DNA of 64,000 bases from assembly GCA_017626395.1 (NCBI GenBank), contig JAGAIU010000078.1, positions 148,438 through 212,437 of the forward strand, read 5' to 3'. The notes beneath the pieces are model-generated. The model had not been told where the DNA came from and searched no databases. It worked only from the letters and a program-made list of their open reading frames with translations. Source of the stretch: Clostridia bacterium (GTDB taxonomy: Bacteria; Bacillota; Clostridia; TANB77; CAG-465). This document shows, piece after piece, positions 15,384 through 24,309 of this stretch. The position numbers and the translations under genes are program-made. Position 1 is the first letter of the stretch. Every line of letters begins with the position of its first letter.

Positions 15384-16967
15384 TTGAAAAGTAAGAAGGT
15401 TGGAATAACATTATTTGTATCCTTGATAATAGCATTTTTTATAGTGCTAGTTGCTGCAGTAAATAATATAAACGGGGAACTTAGTGTACAAACTATAAAA
15501 ATAATATCAAGTACAGATAACCAAGATTTAGAGAGAGTACTTGTAAAGTATGGTGAAGAAAATGATATTAATGTAGTCATAGACTATGCTGGAACTCTTG
15601 AAATAATGGAAAGATTAAATGCCGGTGAAGAATACGATGCAGTATGGGCTTCTAACTCTATGTGGTTATATATGTTAGATAGCTCTATAAAAAAATCAGA
15701 TTCTAAAATTATCAATATGAATCCTGTTGTATTTGGTATTCGTAAGTCAAAAGCAGAAGAGTTGGGATTTGTAGATAAATCAGTAAAATTACAAGATATT
15801 CTAAATGCTATTAATGAAGGAAAGCTAAAATTTGCAATGACATCTGCTACTCAAACTAATACAGGAGCTTGTGCATATTTAGGATTTTTAACAACACTTT
15901 CTGGAAATCCTGAAATATTAACAGAAGAACATTTGCAAAATGAAGATACAAAGACTAATCTAATAAATCTTTTTAAAGGTGTAAAGAGAACATCTGGTAG
16001 TGAAGAATTTTTAGAAGAGATGTATATTGATGGTGAATGTGATGCAATAGTTACATATGAAACATCAATAATAAATATAAATCAAAATATTGATGATGAA
16101 GATGATACAATTTATGCAATATATACAGAAGATGGTGTATCTATGAGTGATTCTGTATTTGCATATTTAGGTAAAACTAATACTTTAAAAGAGGATGCAT
16201 TCTTAAAACTACAATCATATTTACTATCTGATGAAGGACAACAAGAATTAATGAAAACAGGTAGAAGAGTATGGTATGGTGGAATAAAAGAAGATGTAGA
16301 TAAAACAATATTTAATCCTGAATGGGGAATAGATACAACAAAATATATTACACCAATTAAATTCCCTTCAACAGATATAGTGAAAAAAGCTTTAGGATTA
16401 TATCAATCTGAACTTAGAAAACCAACACATATTCTATTTGCACTAGATTATTCTGGAAGTATGAGTGGTGAAGGAATAGAAGAATTAACAGCTGCAATGG
16501 ATTATATATTGACAGAAGAAAAAGCAGCAGAAAATTATTTACAATTTTCTGAAAAAGATAAAATAAGTATAATAGCATTTAATAGTATAGTCTCTGAACC
16601 AATAACTGTTGAAAATGGACTTGATACAGAAGAATTATTAGAAACAATAAATGAAGGAATACCTAGAGGTGGTACTAATATATATGACACAGTTTCTGAA
16701 GCTATTGAGTATTTAGATTCAGAAGATATGGACACATATAACGTGTCAATCGTTCTTATGACAGATGGTGTAGGAAATAACGGAAGTTATAGAGAAATGG
16801 TAAGTACAATTAATAATGCTGAAAATAAAATACCTGTATATTCAATAATGTTTGGATCAGCAGATGATGAACAATTGCAAGATATAGCAAGTTTAACAAG
16901 CGGAAAAGTATTTGATGGAAAAACAAATTTACTAGAAGCATTTAAATCTGTTAGAGGATATAATTAG
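15384..16967 (+). CDS. Membrane-anchored fusion of a solute-binding domain and a VWA domain
   Basis: 527 residues from a TTG start with GAGGTGG well spaced upstream. Residues 1-28 form a signal anchor. About 35-310 is a type II periplasmic-binding-protein-like domain (KIISSTDNQDLERVL, DAVWASNSMW, TSATQTNTGACA). About 345-525 is a von Willebrand A domain with a complete MIDAS: DYSGSMS, the Thr in RGGTNIYD and the Asp in MTDG. Such a domain binds a metal-dependent protein ligand outside the cell. No ABC permease is nearby. It is first of a four-gene cassette with XpaC, a second binding protein and TelA. Confidence 0.85.
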   Translation: MKSKKVGITLFVSLIIAFFIVLVAAVNNINGELSVQTIKIISSTDNQDLERVLVKYGEENDINVVIDYAGTLEIMERLNAGEEYDAVWASNSMWLYMLDSSIKKSDSKIINMNPVVFGIRKSKAEELGFVDKSVKLQDILNAINEGKLKFAMTSATQTNTGACAYLGFLTTLSGNPEILTEEHLQNEDTKTNLINLFKGVKRTSGSEEFLEEMYIDGECDAIVTYETSIININQNIDDEDDTIYAIYTEDGVSMSDSVFAYLGKTNTLKEDAFLKLQSYLLSDEGQQELMKTGRRVWYGGIKEDVDKTIFNPEWGIDTTKYITPIKFPSTDIVKKALGLYQSELRKPTHILFALDYSGSMSGEGIEELTAAMDYILTEEKAAENYLQFSEKDKISIIAFNSIVSEPITVENGLDTEELLETINEGIPRGGTNIYDTVSEAIEYLDSEDMDTYNVSIVLMTDGVGNNGSYREMVSTINNAENKIPVYSIMFGSADDEQLQDIASLTSGKVFDGKTNLLEAFKSVRGYN

Positions 16968-16978
16968 GAGGTGAGGGA

Positions 16979-17614
16979 ATGAAATTATCGTATTTATTAT
17001 CAATAATTGTTGGTATTTCATCTTTTTGCCTGCTATATTTAGGACTGGATTTAAATATTATATTTAGTATTGTTGTATCGTTAGTAGCATATTATGCTGC
17101 AACTATGATATTTAAGGAAAAGAGCGAATACCAACTAGAAATTAATCAAGATTTAGTTCAGTATGAAAAATTAATAACAGATGCTAGAGCTAATATAAGA
17201 AGATTAGAATTATTAAAAGAAAAAATAGAAAATGTAAGTTTAAGAGCAGACATTACAGATGTTTGCGATATATCAGACAAAATTTTAACAAGCTTAAAAG
17301 AAAATCATAAAAAGACAGGACAAGTAAGAAAGTTTATAGATTATTATTTACCATTTACTTTAAATATTTTAACTCAATATAATAAAATTGAAGATCAAGA
17401 ATTAACATCATATGAAAGCAAAGAATTTATGTATAAAGTTGAAACTATGATTAAAAGAGTTAAAGAGGCATGCGAAGTACAATTAAATAACATGTATGAA
17501 ACAGATTTATTAAATACTAATGCAGATATAAAAGTTTTTGAGACAATGTTAAAAACTGATGGATTAGTAGATGATAATATGAATATTAAAGTAGAAAAGA
17601 AAGTGGGTGAATAA
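16979..17614 (+). CDS. XpaC-like membrane protein
   Basis: 211 residues. Two adjacent membrane helices occupy about 4-22 and 26-44, and the rest is a long charged helical region with a predicted coiled coil (about 55-190). This matches the XpaC family (PF10112, named for 5-bromo-4-chloroindolyl phosphate hydrolysis), which commonly neighbours TelA. The molecular role of XpaC is not known. Strong site GGAGGTGA precedes the ATG, and the next gene starts one base after its stop. Confidence 0.8.
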   Translation: MKLSYLLSIIVGISSFCLLYLGLDLNIIFSIVVSLVAYYAATMIFKEKSEYQLEINQDLVQYEKLITDARANIRRLELLKEKIENVSLRADITDVCDISDKILTSLKENHKKTGQVRKFIDYYLPFTLNILTQYNKIEDQELTSYESKEFMYKVETMIKRVKEACEVQLNNMYETDLLNTNADIKVFETMLKTDGLVDDNMNIKVEKKVGE

Positions 17615-17615
17615 T

Positions 17616-18770
17616 TTGTCTGGAGTAATTGTTGATGAAACTAGAAAAAAGCCTAATCAAAGAGTGATAGGTGTTCTAATATTAATATTTTTAGTAATAT
17701 TAGTTTGTGTTGTAGTAGCACTAAGAAATTCAAATGGTGCTGCAAATAAAGATGCTACTCAAATTTATGGAGCAGTAGGTGGAGGAAAAGAAAATCTACT
17801 AGACGACGAACAGTTTAAAAGTATCTTAAATGAAAGATATGGAATTAATGTTGTTAATGATTCTTGGAGTAACGGTAAATTAGTCGTAAATCCTGTAGTA
17901 AGAGAAAATGGTGACGGATATGATTTTATATTCTTCTCAGATCAAAGATTCTATGATTATTATAAATTAGCAGCAGATCCTACCAAAGGTGAAGCTGAAA
18001 GAGAAAGAGTTTTAAAAGGTAACCTAACTTTAAATACTCCTATTGTAATATACAGTTGGGATACTGTTGTAGATGCATTGATTAATGAAAATATAGTAAC
18101 ATTGAAAGATGGTGTTTATTATATAACAGATATGGATAAACTGTTACAATATATTTTAGAAGGAAAAACATGGAAAGAAATAGGTGTTGAAAACTTATAC
18201 GGAAAAATAAATATAAATTCAACTGACCCAGTTACTTCATCACCAGGTGCAACATATTATGGACTATTATTATCTATATTATGCGGTGGAGAAGTAACAG
18301 AAGCTAATATAGAACAAAATTTACCAAAATTAAAAGAGTTCTATGAAAAATCTGGATATATGAATAATACACCTGCCGATTTATTTGACATATATTTAAA
18401 AACTGGTGTTGGAGCACAACCAATGATTGTAGACTACGAAAAAAGTATAATAGACTTTGCAAACTCTAACCCTGATGGATATGCTCAAGTAAAAGATAAA
18501 ATGAGAATATTATATCCTGTTCCAACAATATGGAATTCACACTGTATAGCAACACTAACAGAAGATGGAAATAAATATTATGAAGCATTCAATGATCAAG
18601 AAATACAACAATTAGCTTGGTCTAAATATGGATTCAGAACTGGTATAACTGGTGGAAGTTACGACGTTACTAAAGTTGGTGTAACTGGAATTCCACAAAC
18701 AATAGATACTACAGTATCTGGACTTAGAATAAATATCTATAATAGATTAATAGAATATTTAAGCGAGTAA
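17616..18770 (+). CDS. Second membrane-anchored solute-binding-like protein
   Basis: About 385 residues. A helix at about 17-38 anchors an extracytoplasmic domain. Phrases such as YDFIFFSDQRFYDYY, TPIVIYSWDTVVDAL and SPGATYYGLLLS resemble the type II binding fold of the VWA fusion upstream, but no VWA domain follows. The TTG at 17616 has GGGTGA five bases upstream and is preferred over a GTG at 17607 that lacks such a site. The paired but non-identical binding domains may form a two-component extracellular sensor or receptor; that is inference. Confidence 0.7.
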   Translation: MSGVIVDETRKKPNQRVIGVLILIFLVILVCVVVALRNSNGAANKDATQIYGAVGGGKENLLDDEQFKSILNERYGINVVNDSWSNGKLVVNPVVRENGDGYDFIFFSDQRFYDYYKLAADPTKGEAERERVLKGNLTLNTPIVIYSWDTVVDALINENIVTLKDGVYYITDMDKLLQYILEGKTWKEIGVENLYGKININSTDPVTSSPGATYYGLLLSILCGGEVTEANIEQNLPKLKEFYEKSGYMNNTPADLFDIYLKTGVGAQPMIVDYEKSIIDFANSNPDGYAQVKDKMRILYPVPTIWNSHCIATLTEDGNKYYEAFNDQEIQQLAWSKYGFRTGITGGSYDVTKVGVTGIPQTIDTTVSGLRINIYNRLIEYLSE

Positions 18771-18789
18771 AATTTTTGGAGGTAAAAAT

Positions 18790-19953
18790 ATGGAAAAAGA
18801 AAATTTAGTTTTAGAAGTAAAACCTGAAATCTCAACTAAAGAGATAGAAAATGAACTTATTGAAAATAAAGTGGTAACTGAAGAAAAAATAGAGGATTCT
18901 TTAAATTATGATAAATTATCAACAGCAGAAAAAGAAGCTATAGATAATTTTTTAGTAAAATTAGATCTTACAGACACTACAAATATCTTATCTTATGGTG
19001 CTAGTGCACAACAAGAAATTGCAAAATTTTCAGATGATGTATTACAAAATGTTAGAACTAAAAATGCTGGAGATGTTGGAGAACTTCTTACAGATTTAGT
19101 TGTAGAAATAAAAGATTTTGATAGTGCAACAAATGTTAATGAACCAAAAGGATTCTTTGCAATGTTTACATCATTAAAGAAAAGAGTTCAAAAATTATTA
19201 TCTAAATATGATAAAGTAAATAATAACATAGATAAAATAGAAAAAAGACTTGAAAATCATAAAATGCAAATGTTAAAAGATATTGCAATATTTGATGAAA
19301 TGTATGAAAAAAATATGGATTCATTTAAAAATATATCTTTATACATTATCGCTGGAGATAAAAAAATAAAAGAATTAAAAGAAGTAGAATTACCAAAACT
19401 ACAACAACTTGCTCAAGAGAGTGGAGAACAACTTGATGCTCAAAAAGTAAATGATTTAATGGCAGTTATTTCTAGATTTGAAAAGAAAATCTATGATTTA
19501 AAAACTACTAGAATTATATCTATCCAAATGGCTCCACAAATTAGAATGATTCAAAATAATGATAGTGAATTAGTAGAAAAAATCCAATCTTCTATTATTA
19601 ATACAATTCCTTTATGGAAAAACCAAGTAGTTATTGCTTTAGGTCTTGCAAATGCTAAAAGTGCTTTAAATACACAACAAGCTGTAAGTGAAATAACTAA
19701 CGAAATGTTAAAGAAAAATAGTGAAAATTTAAAACAAGGAACAATAGAAATTGCAGCTGAATCTGAAAAAGCTATTGTTGATGTTGAGACACTTCAAAAA
19801 ACAAATAGTGATTTAATTGCAACATTAGATGCTTTAATTCAAATACATGATGAAGGAACTAAAAAACGTTCTGCAGCTGAAATTGAATTACAAAAAATTG
19901 AACATGAACTTAAAGAAAAATTACTTGCAGTTAAAAATGAGCAACAACAATAA
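18790..19953 (+). CDS. TelA family protein (toxic anion resistance)
   Basis: 387 residues, cytoplasmic and almost wholly helical. The C-terminal part carries the TelA hallmark stretches IIAGDKKIKEL, RIISIQMAPQIRMIQ, IPLWKNQ and ALGLANA. TelA/KlaA was linked to tellurite resistance and, in Gram-positives, to resistance to cell-wall antibiotics and nisin, but its mechanism is unclear. It closes the cassette; a perfect terminator follows. With XpaC it forms the usual TelA-XpaC pair. Confidence 0.88.
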   Translation: MEKENLVLEVKPEISTKEIENELIENKVVTEEKIEDSLNYDKLSTAEKEAIDNFLVKLDLTDTTNILSYGASAQQEIAKFSDDVLQNVRTKNAGDVGELLTDLVVEIKDFDSATNVNEPKGFFAMFTSLKKRVQKLLSKYDKVNNNIDKIEKRLENHKMQMLKDIAIFDEMYEKNMDSFKNISLYIIAGDKKIKELKEVELPKLQQLAQESGEQLDAQKVNDLMAVISRFEKKIYDLKTTRIISIQMAPQIRMIQNNDSELVEKIQSSIINTIPLWKNQVVIALGLANAKSALNTQQAVSEITNEMLKKNSENLKQGTIEIAAESEKAIVDVETLQKTNSDLIATLDALIQIHDEGTKKRSAAEIELQKIEHELKEKLLAVKNEQQQ

Positions 19954-19982
19954 TTAATATAAAGAAATAAAACTAAAAATAT

Positions 19983-20013
19983 AAAAAAGATAGTTCTAAG
20001 AACTATCTTTTTT
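19983..20013. terminator. Bidirectional terminator after telA
   Basis: AAAAAAGATAGTTC-TAA-GAACTATCTTTTTT, between convergent genes ending at 19953 and 20012. Confidence 0.95.
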
Positions 20014-21034
20014 AGTTATATTCATCTGATATATTACCTAGTATTTCTTCTATTGCATCCTCTAAAGTAATAAGTCCAACCGTTCTGTTTCCATTTTTTA
20101 CAATAGCCATTGCATGTTTAGATTGTTGCATTTCTTTAAATACTTCATCTACTTTATCATCGTGATTTACGAAATATGCTTCACGAACAAGTTTTTTGAT
20201 ATCAAATTTAGATTCTCTAGAATATTGCATTATTAAATCTTTAACTACTAGTATACCAACAATATTATCTAATTTATCTTTATATACTGGTATTCTAGAA
20301 TATTTACATGTTTTAATTACATTTAATAGTGCTTTTTCACTTATATATGTATCAACAGCAATCATTTTTTCTCGAATAGTCATTACTTTTTCGGCAGTGG
20401 TATCATCAAACTTAAATATATTTAGTAACATTGTTTTTTCCGTACTGTCAATTATTCCTTCTTCTTTTCCTTTTGAGATAATTGAAATAATTTCTTTTTC
20501 TGTTAGTTTTTCTTCATTATCTATTTGAATCTTGAATATTTTACAAATAAAACTTGTAGATTTTGTAAGTAGCCATACAAATGGATATAATATTTTTTCA
20601 AGTATATAGATTATATTTACTACTAGGTATGAGATTTTTTCGGGATAAGCTAAAGCTATTCTTTTGGGTAATAGTTCACCTAGTACTAGTGTGAAAAATG
20701 ATAGTACAAGTGTTACTAAAATTATTGTTACTGTTTCTAGTATAGATGCTGAAATTGTTATGTATGGTGAAATTACCGTTACTATATCTTCAGCGATAGT
20801 TTCAGCTGCAAAAGCACTAGATAAAAATCCTGCTAAAGTTATACAAATTTGAATCGTTGCAAGAAAACCACTAGAATTATCTAACAATTTCTTTATTCTT
20901 TTAGCTTTCTTATTTTCTTTTTTTATATTATCTTCTAGTTCTAGCTTGTTTATTGATACAAAAGCCATTTCAGAAGCAGAAAAAATTCCGTTTAAAATTA
21001 TGAGTAATAAAAGTATTAAAATCTTTATTAACAT
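20012..21034 (-). CDS. CNNM/DUF21 - CBS protein lacking the CorC/HlyC domain
   Basis: 340 residues. The DUF21/CNNM transmembrane domain (about 1-165) holds four helical segments with NGIFSASEMAF and LVLGELLPKR. Two CBS repeats follow (about 200-335, MTIREKMIAVD, SRIPVYKD, VGLITLEDAIEEILG). Most relatives of this hemolysin-C / magnesium-efflux family have 420-440 residues and end in a CorC_HlyC domain; here the protein ends right after the second CBS. Family members act in Mg2+ export or homeostasis. Start follows GGAGG at nine bases. Confidence 0.88.
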   Translation of the reverse strand: MLIKILILLLLIILNGIFSASEMAFVSINKLELEDNIKKENKKAKRIKKLLDNSSGFLATIQICITLAGFLSSAFAAETIAEDIVTVISPYITISASILETVTIILVTLVLSFFTLVLGELLPKRIALAYPEKISYLVVNIIYILEKILYPFVWLLTKSTSFICKIFKIQIDNEEKLTEKEIISIISKGKEEGIIDSTEKTMLLNIFKFDDTTAEKVMTIREKMIAVDTYISEKALLNVIKTCKYSRIPVYKDKLDNIVGILVVKDLIMQYSRESKFDIKKLVREAYFVNHDDKVDEVFKEMQQSKHAMAIVKNGNRTVGLITLEDAIEEILGNISDEYN

Positions 21035-21120
21035 GAGCTAAACCTCCTAAAATTTATAATAACATATTTTAGGTAGAAAATGCAAATAACTAATAAAAGA
21101 AGATAATTTATATAAATTTA

Positions 21121-21149
21121 TTGATTTTTAGTAAAAAATATTGTATAAT
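21121..21149 (+). promoter_or_regulatory. Promoter of a candidate small RNA
   Basis: TTGATT (21121-21126), exactly 17 bp, TATAAT (21144-21149). The nearest genes on both sides point leftward, so no protein gene is served by this rightward promoter. Confidence 0.75.
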
Positions 21150-21155
21150 ACTGGT

Positions 21156-21235
21156 GTATAAGAACGACATAAATTTTTAAAAAATAAACAACCTCTACGG
21201 AAAAGATGCATCTTTCGATGCATCTTTGTTTTTTT
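21156..21235 (+). ncRNA. Candidate small RNA of about 80 nt
   Basis: A rightward promoter at 21121-21149 is followed after about 85 bp by a strong terminator (11-bp stem AAAGATGCATC/GATGCATCTTT, loop TTTC, then GTTTTTTT), with no plausible ORF between. Just before the hairpin an unpaired stretch holds ACCTCT (21191-21196), complementary to AGAGGT-type ribosome-binding sites common in this window. The 3' end overlaps the stop of the leftward M23 gene. It resembles no small RNA family that I can name, and it lacks the SRP RNA tetraloop region. Confidence 0.6.
21202..21235 (+). terminator. Terminator of the candidate small RNA
   Basis: 11-bp perfect stem with a four-base loop and a rightward run of seven T. 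The leftward tail is only TTTTCC, so it mainly serves the plus strand. Confidence 0.85.
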
Positions 21236-21974
21236 ATTTGATTAATAGAACTGGATTAAGAGTACTATTATTTTTCATTTCTTTTCTAACTTCAAAATGT
21301 ACGTGATGACCATCTGGTTCCATAAGAGAAGCAGCTTTTTCTGGATTACCACCTTCAAGTGCTATGTTTTGACCTTGAGTTACATATTGATTATTAGTAA
21401 CATTAACTACAGATAAGTTTCCATAGAAAGTATAAAGTATCATTCCATTAATTTCATGTTTTATCATAATTTCGTTGTCATATTTTTCACTATGTCCTAT
21501 ATAACATACATAGCCATCAGCTGCAGCTAAAACACTATCTTGATAAGTGTAGCATGCTATATCTATTCCTTGATGAGATAAATCATAACGATAAGTAATA
21601 TCTCCATTTGCGGGTGTAATTAATGTATCTTTACAGTTTTTATAATAATTTATACCAGTCATATAAATTATTGAATCTACAATTCCTAAATCACTAGAAA
21701 AAGTAGGGCTAGAATAATTTTGAGCATAATATTCTCTTTTTTCATCTAATTTATTTCTTAAAAATGTTATTGGTTTTAAAATGTATAGCAAGCAAATAAC
21801 TAATATAAATAAAATAACTTTTTTATTTAATAAACTATTCTTTGTATTTGATATAAATTTTGAAACGTCTATATTGTGTTTTCGTGTTTTGAATTTTTTC
21901 TTTTTTGGCTTGTTTTCTTTGGAGCTAATTTCTGGTTCATTTGTTATTCCAAGATAAGTGATATCGTTTCCCAT
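21234..21974 (-). CDS. Membrane-anchored M23 (LytM/SpoIIQ-like) peptidase
   Basis: 246 residues. A Lys-rich cytoplasmic N-terminus precedes one membrane helix (about 53-70), followed by an M23 domain (about 120-245). The zinc motif HxxxD reads SHQGIDI and the second motif reads HVHFEV, so both sets of ligands appear present. Such enzymes cleave peptidoglycan cross-bridges; the short anchored architecture is like SpoIIQ of the forespore membrane, which is only a possibility here. The ATG overlaps the stop codon of the pentapeptide gene (TAATG), implying coupled translation. Confidence 0.85.
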   Translation of the reverse strand: MGNDITYLGITNEPEISSKENKPKKKKFKTRKHNIDVSKFISNTKNSLLNKKVILFILVICLLYILKPITFLRNKLDEKREYYAQNYSSPTFSSDLGIVDSIIYMTGINYYKNCKDTLITPANGDITYRYDLSHQGIDIACYTYQDSVLAAADGYVCYIGHSEKYDNEIMIKHEINGMILYTFYGNLSVVNVTNNQYVTQGQNIALEGGNPEKAASLMEPDGHHVHFEVRKEMKNNSTLNPVLLIK

Positions 21975-22606
21975 TAATCTATAATTGTTATTCCTAATAA
22001 CTTAATAAAAGCTAAGCTTTGATCTCTAGTAAGAATAACTCCCCTTATATCATTAGCATATGTTATAATTCCAGAAATATCACAAGTTCTCAAGTCAATT
22101 CCACTTAAAGAAGTGTTAGTAAAATTAGTTTCACACAAATTACAATACTCAAAATCTGTATTTTTAAGTACAAGATTAGAAAATGATGATTCTTTTAAAT
22201 TTGAATTTTTAAAAGCAATATTTGAAAAACTACTATCATTGAAAATAGCTCCAAATATAAAGCAATTATCAAAAGTAACATTTTCAAAGTAAGTATTGTT
22301 AAGCATAGTACCTGCAAATTTACAATCAATAAATTTAACTCTTTTTAAAGTAGACTTTTCAAAATTTACAGAAGTAAAATCACAATTTTCAAATATTGCA
22401 TCATTAAAATATGCTTTTGGAAGAGTTGAACCTTCAAAAGTTACATTCTTTAATTTTGAGTTAGATATTATTAGCTCATCTAATGTAAAATTTTTTAATA
22501 TATCATCGTGTATTTGACATCCTTTGATACTATCGTTAAATTCTAAAAAGTCATATAAACGATACAAAATATCCAAGGATTCAGATATTTTAGGCTGTGA
22601 AATCAT
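21974..22606 (-). CDS. Pentapeptide-repeat protein
   Basis: About 210 residues from the ATG at 22606, which follows AAAGGAGTGAC; in-frame codons further up lack a site. From about residue 35 to 180 the sequence repeats every five residues with Phe/Leu at the centre and small residues before it (for example ATFENCDF-like and FKNSNLKESSF). This gives a right-handed quadrilateral beta-helix. The tail GVILTRDQ...LAFIKLLG is typical of YjbI-like members. Some relatives (Qnr, MfpA) mimic DNA and protect gyrase, but nothing here shows that role. Confidence 0.85.
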   Translation of the reverse strand: MISQPKISESLDILYRLYDFLEFNDSIKGCQIHDDILKNFTLDELIISNSKLKNVTFEGSTLPKAYFNDAIFENCDFTSVNFEKSTLKRVKFIDCKFAGTMLNNTYFENVTFDNCFIFGAIFNDSSFSNIAFKNSNLKESSFSNLVLKNTDFEYCNLCETNFTNTSLSGIDLRTCDISGIITYANDIRGVILTRDQSLAFIKLLGITIID

Positions 22607-22750
22607 AAACGTCACTCCTTTAACAGTATTAAGTATATAGATTTTTTTTGGGTTTGTCAAATTTTATAAAATAATTGTTAAAAAAAGTAGAATTTCGTTA
22701 TTTTTTATAGTATAATCTTTACAAAAGTAATCATATTTTAGGGGGAGAAT

Positions 22751-23653
22751 ATGGAACTTAACAAGGTGATAGAGAAAAAGCTTACAGCAGAGCAAAAAAA
22801 TGAATTTGAGCGTGACGATGGTAAGTTTAAATTGTTGAAAAACATAATCATCTTACCAATTGTAACAGCTATATTAGGAATTTATTTAGAATCTATTTTA
22901 ATAGTTACAATAAGTGTACTATTTATAATTGCATTTTTAGTAATTAGTGTATATGCTTCAAGTAGAAAAAACAAAATATATGAGAATGTTATAATTCCAT
23001 ATGTACTTGAAGAAAAATTTGATAATGTAGAGTATGTAAAATCTGATGTATCTTTAAAAGAAGAATTTATAAACTCTAGACTTGCACCAGAATGCGATAA
23101 AATAGAATGTAGTAATTATTTTAGATTAATAGAGGATAAATATTTTGTTGAAATTTGCAAAGTTGTAACAAATAAATTAGATGTTGAAGAAAATGATGGA
23201 GTAATAGACAAAAATTTAGAACAAAATTTTTCAGGGGTATTTGCGCGCGTTAAACTACCTAATAAATTTAATGTAAATTTTAAAGCTATAAAAAACATTA
23301 AAGATTATGGAAATATAAATGTAGATAAAAGTAGTACAGAGCAATTAAAAATGAATAATTTAGAATTTGACATGAATTATGATATTTTTTCAATGGAGCC
23401 TGTATCTTTAAAAAGGAGTTTATCTCCAGGAGTACTAGCAAGAATACTAGAAATAAATAGAAAACTAGATAATGTTATTAGTTTTTCTGTTTATGATAAT
23501 GTATTATATGTAACACTAGAATATGAAAAATTTTTAGAATTTAAAGGAAATGGAAAAAATTATGTAGATGAAGAATTAGCGGTTCAAAATCTAGAAGTTT
23601 TAGAATATATAAATTACTTTATACGATATTTTGTTAATATGACAGTAGTATAA
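22751..23653 (+). CDS. DUF3137-like membrane protein
   Basis: 300 residues with two adjacent membrane helices at about 30-48 and 50-70, followed by a cytoplasmic or surface domain. The FSGVFARVKLP stretch near residue 160 is the conserved centre of DUF3137-type proteins, whose function is unknown. The start follows AGGGGGAG. It is a single-gene unit with a terminator after its stop. Confidence 0.7.
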   Translation: MELNKVIEKKLTAEQKNEFERDDGKFKLLKNIIILPIVTAILGIYLESILIVTISVLFIIAFLVISVYASSRKNKIYENVIIPYVLEEKFDNVEYVKSDVSLKEEFINSRLAPECDKIECSNYFRLIEDKYFVEICKVVTNKLDVEENDGVIDKNLEQNFSGVFARVKLPNKFNVNFKAIKNIKDYGNINVDKSSTEQLKMNNLEFDMNYDIFSMEPVSLKRSLSPGVLARILEINRKLDNVISFSVYDNVLYVTLEYEKFLEFKGNGKNYVDEELAVQNLEVLEYINYFIRYFVNMTVV

Positions 23654-23696
23654 AAAAGCTATTAGAATAAATTTTCTAATAGCTTTTTGTTTTTTA
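23652..23696. terminator. Bidirectional terminator between DUF3137 and oapA-like genes
   Basis: AAAAAGCTATTAGAA and its complement with a short loop; T runs on both strands. Confidence 0.9.
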
Positions 23697-24272
23697 CTTT
23701 TTATCACTTTTTTTATTTTTCTTAATAGTAAATATATTTAAAATTCCTGTGAATTTATCTACTATTTGTGTACTATATTTTTGTGCTGTCACCTTGAAGT
23801 TGGCTTTACCACCAATTGTAAGAGCTGCGATTATAGCACTAATTATAACTTGTAAATCAAAATTTAAGTTATAATATGTTGTTATTTTCATAGCTACTAT
23901 TGCACCAATACCACCACTAAGAATACCACATACGTCACCAATAACGTCGGCACATATACTTGATACTTTAGGAGCATTACGTATTAATTTTATTGATGTT
24001 TTAGCACCATCAAGTTTTCTACTTGCTTTTGCATGGAAATCCTTTTCCTCTGCAACTGTAACTGCCATAGATATCATATCAAAAATAATACCCATAGCTA
24101 TAACTAAAAGTAGTATTAGTATAGCAATAGGAATTGGTAGACTATTAACAGTTAATGTAGTAATGAAAGTAAAGATTATTGAGAGTGAAAAAGATAACAG
24201 AGAAACTGTTATCACCCATTTACTCGACGAGTCTTTTTCTTTATCATTACTTTTTGAATCTTTCGATTTCAT
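23694..24272 (-). CDS. OapA-like membrane protein (OLE RNA partner)
   Basis: 192 residues from the ATG at 24272, which has GAGGG about eleven bases upstream; an earlier in-frame TTG at 24302 has none. Hydrophobic segments lie at about 22-45, 48-70, 117-135 and 145-165. The block between them (FDMISMAVTVAEEKDFHAK, then GAKTSIKLIRNA and CADVIGD) matches what I recall of OapA, the integral membrane protein that binds OLE RNA in Bacillus halodurans, often annotated as a CorB-like Mg2+ transporter. It sits directly downstream of the large RNA at 24310-24905, as OapA does in known loci. Confidence 0.75.
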   Translation of the reverse strand: MKSKDSKSNDKEKDSSSKWVITVSLLSFSLSIIFTFITTLTVNSLPIPIAILILLLVIAMGIIFDMISMAVTVAEEKDFHAKASRKLDGAKTSIKLIRNAPKVSSICADVIGDVCGILSGGIGAIVAMKITTYYNLNFDLQVIISAIIAALTIGGKANFKVTAQKYSTQIVDKFTGILNIFTIKKNKKSDKK

Positions 24273-24309
24273 TATTTTTAATTCCCTCACTTTATTAAAC
24301 AATATAATA

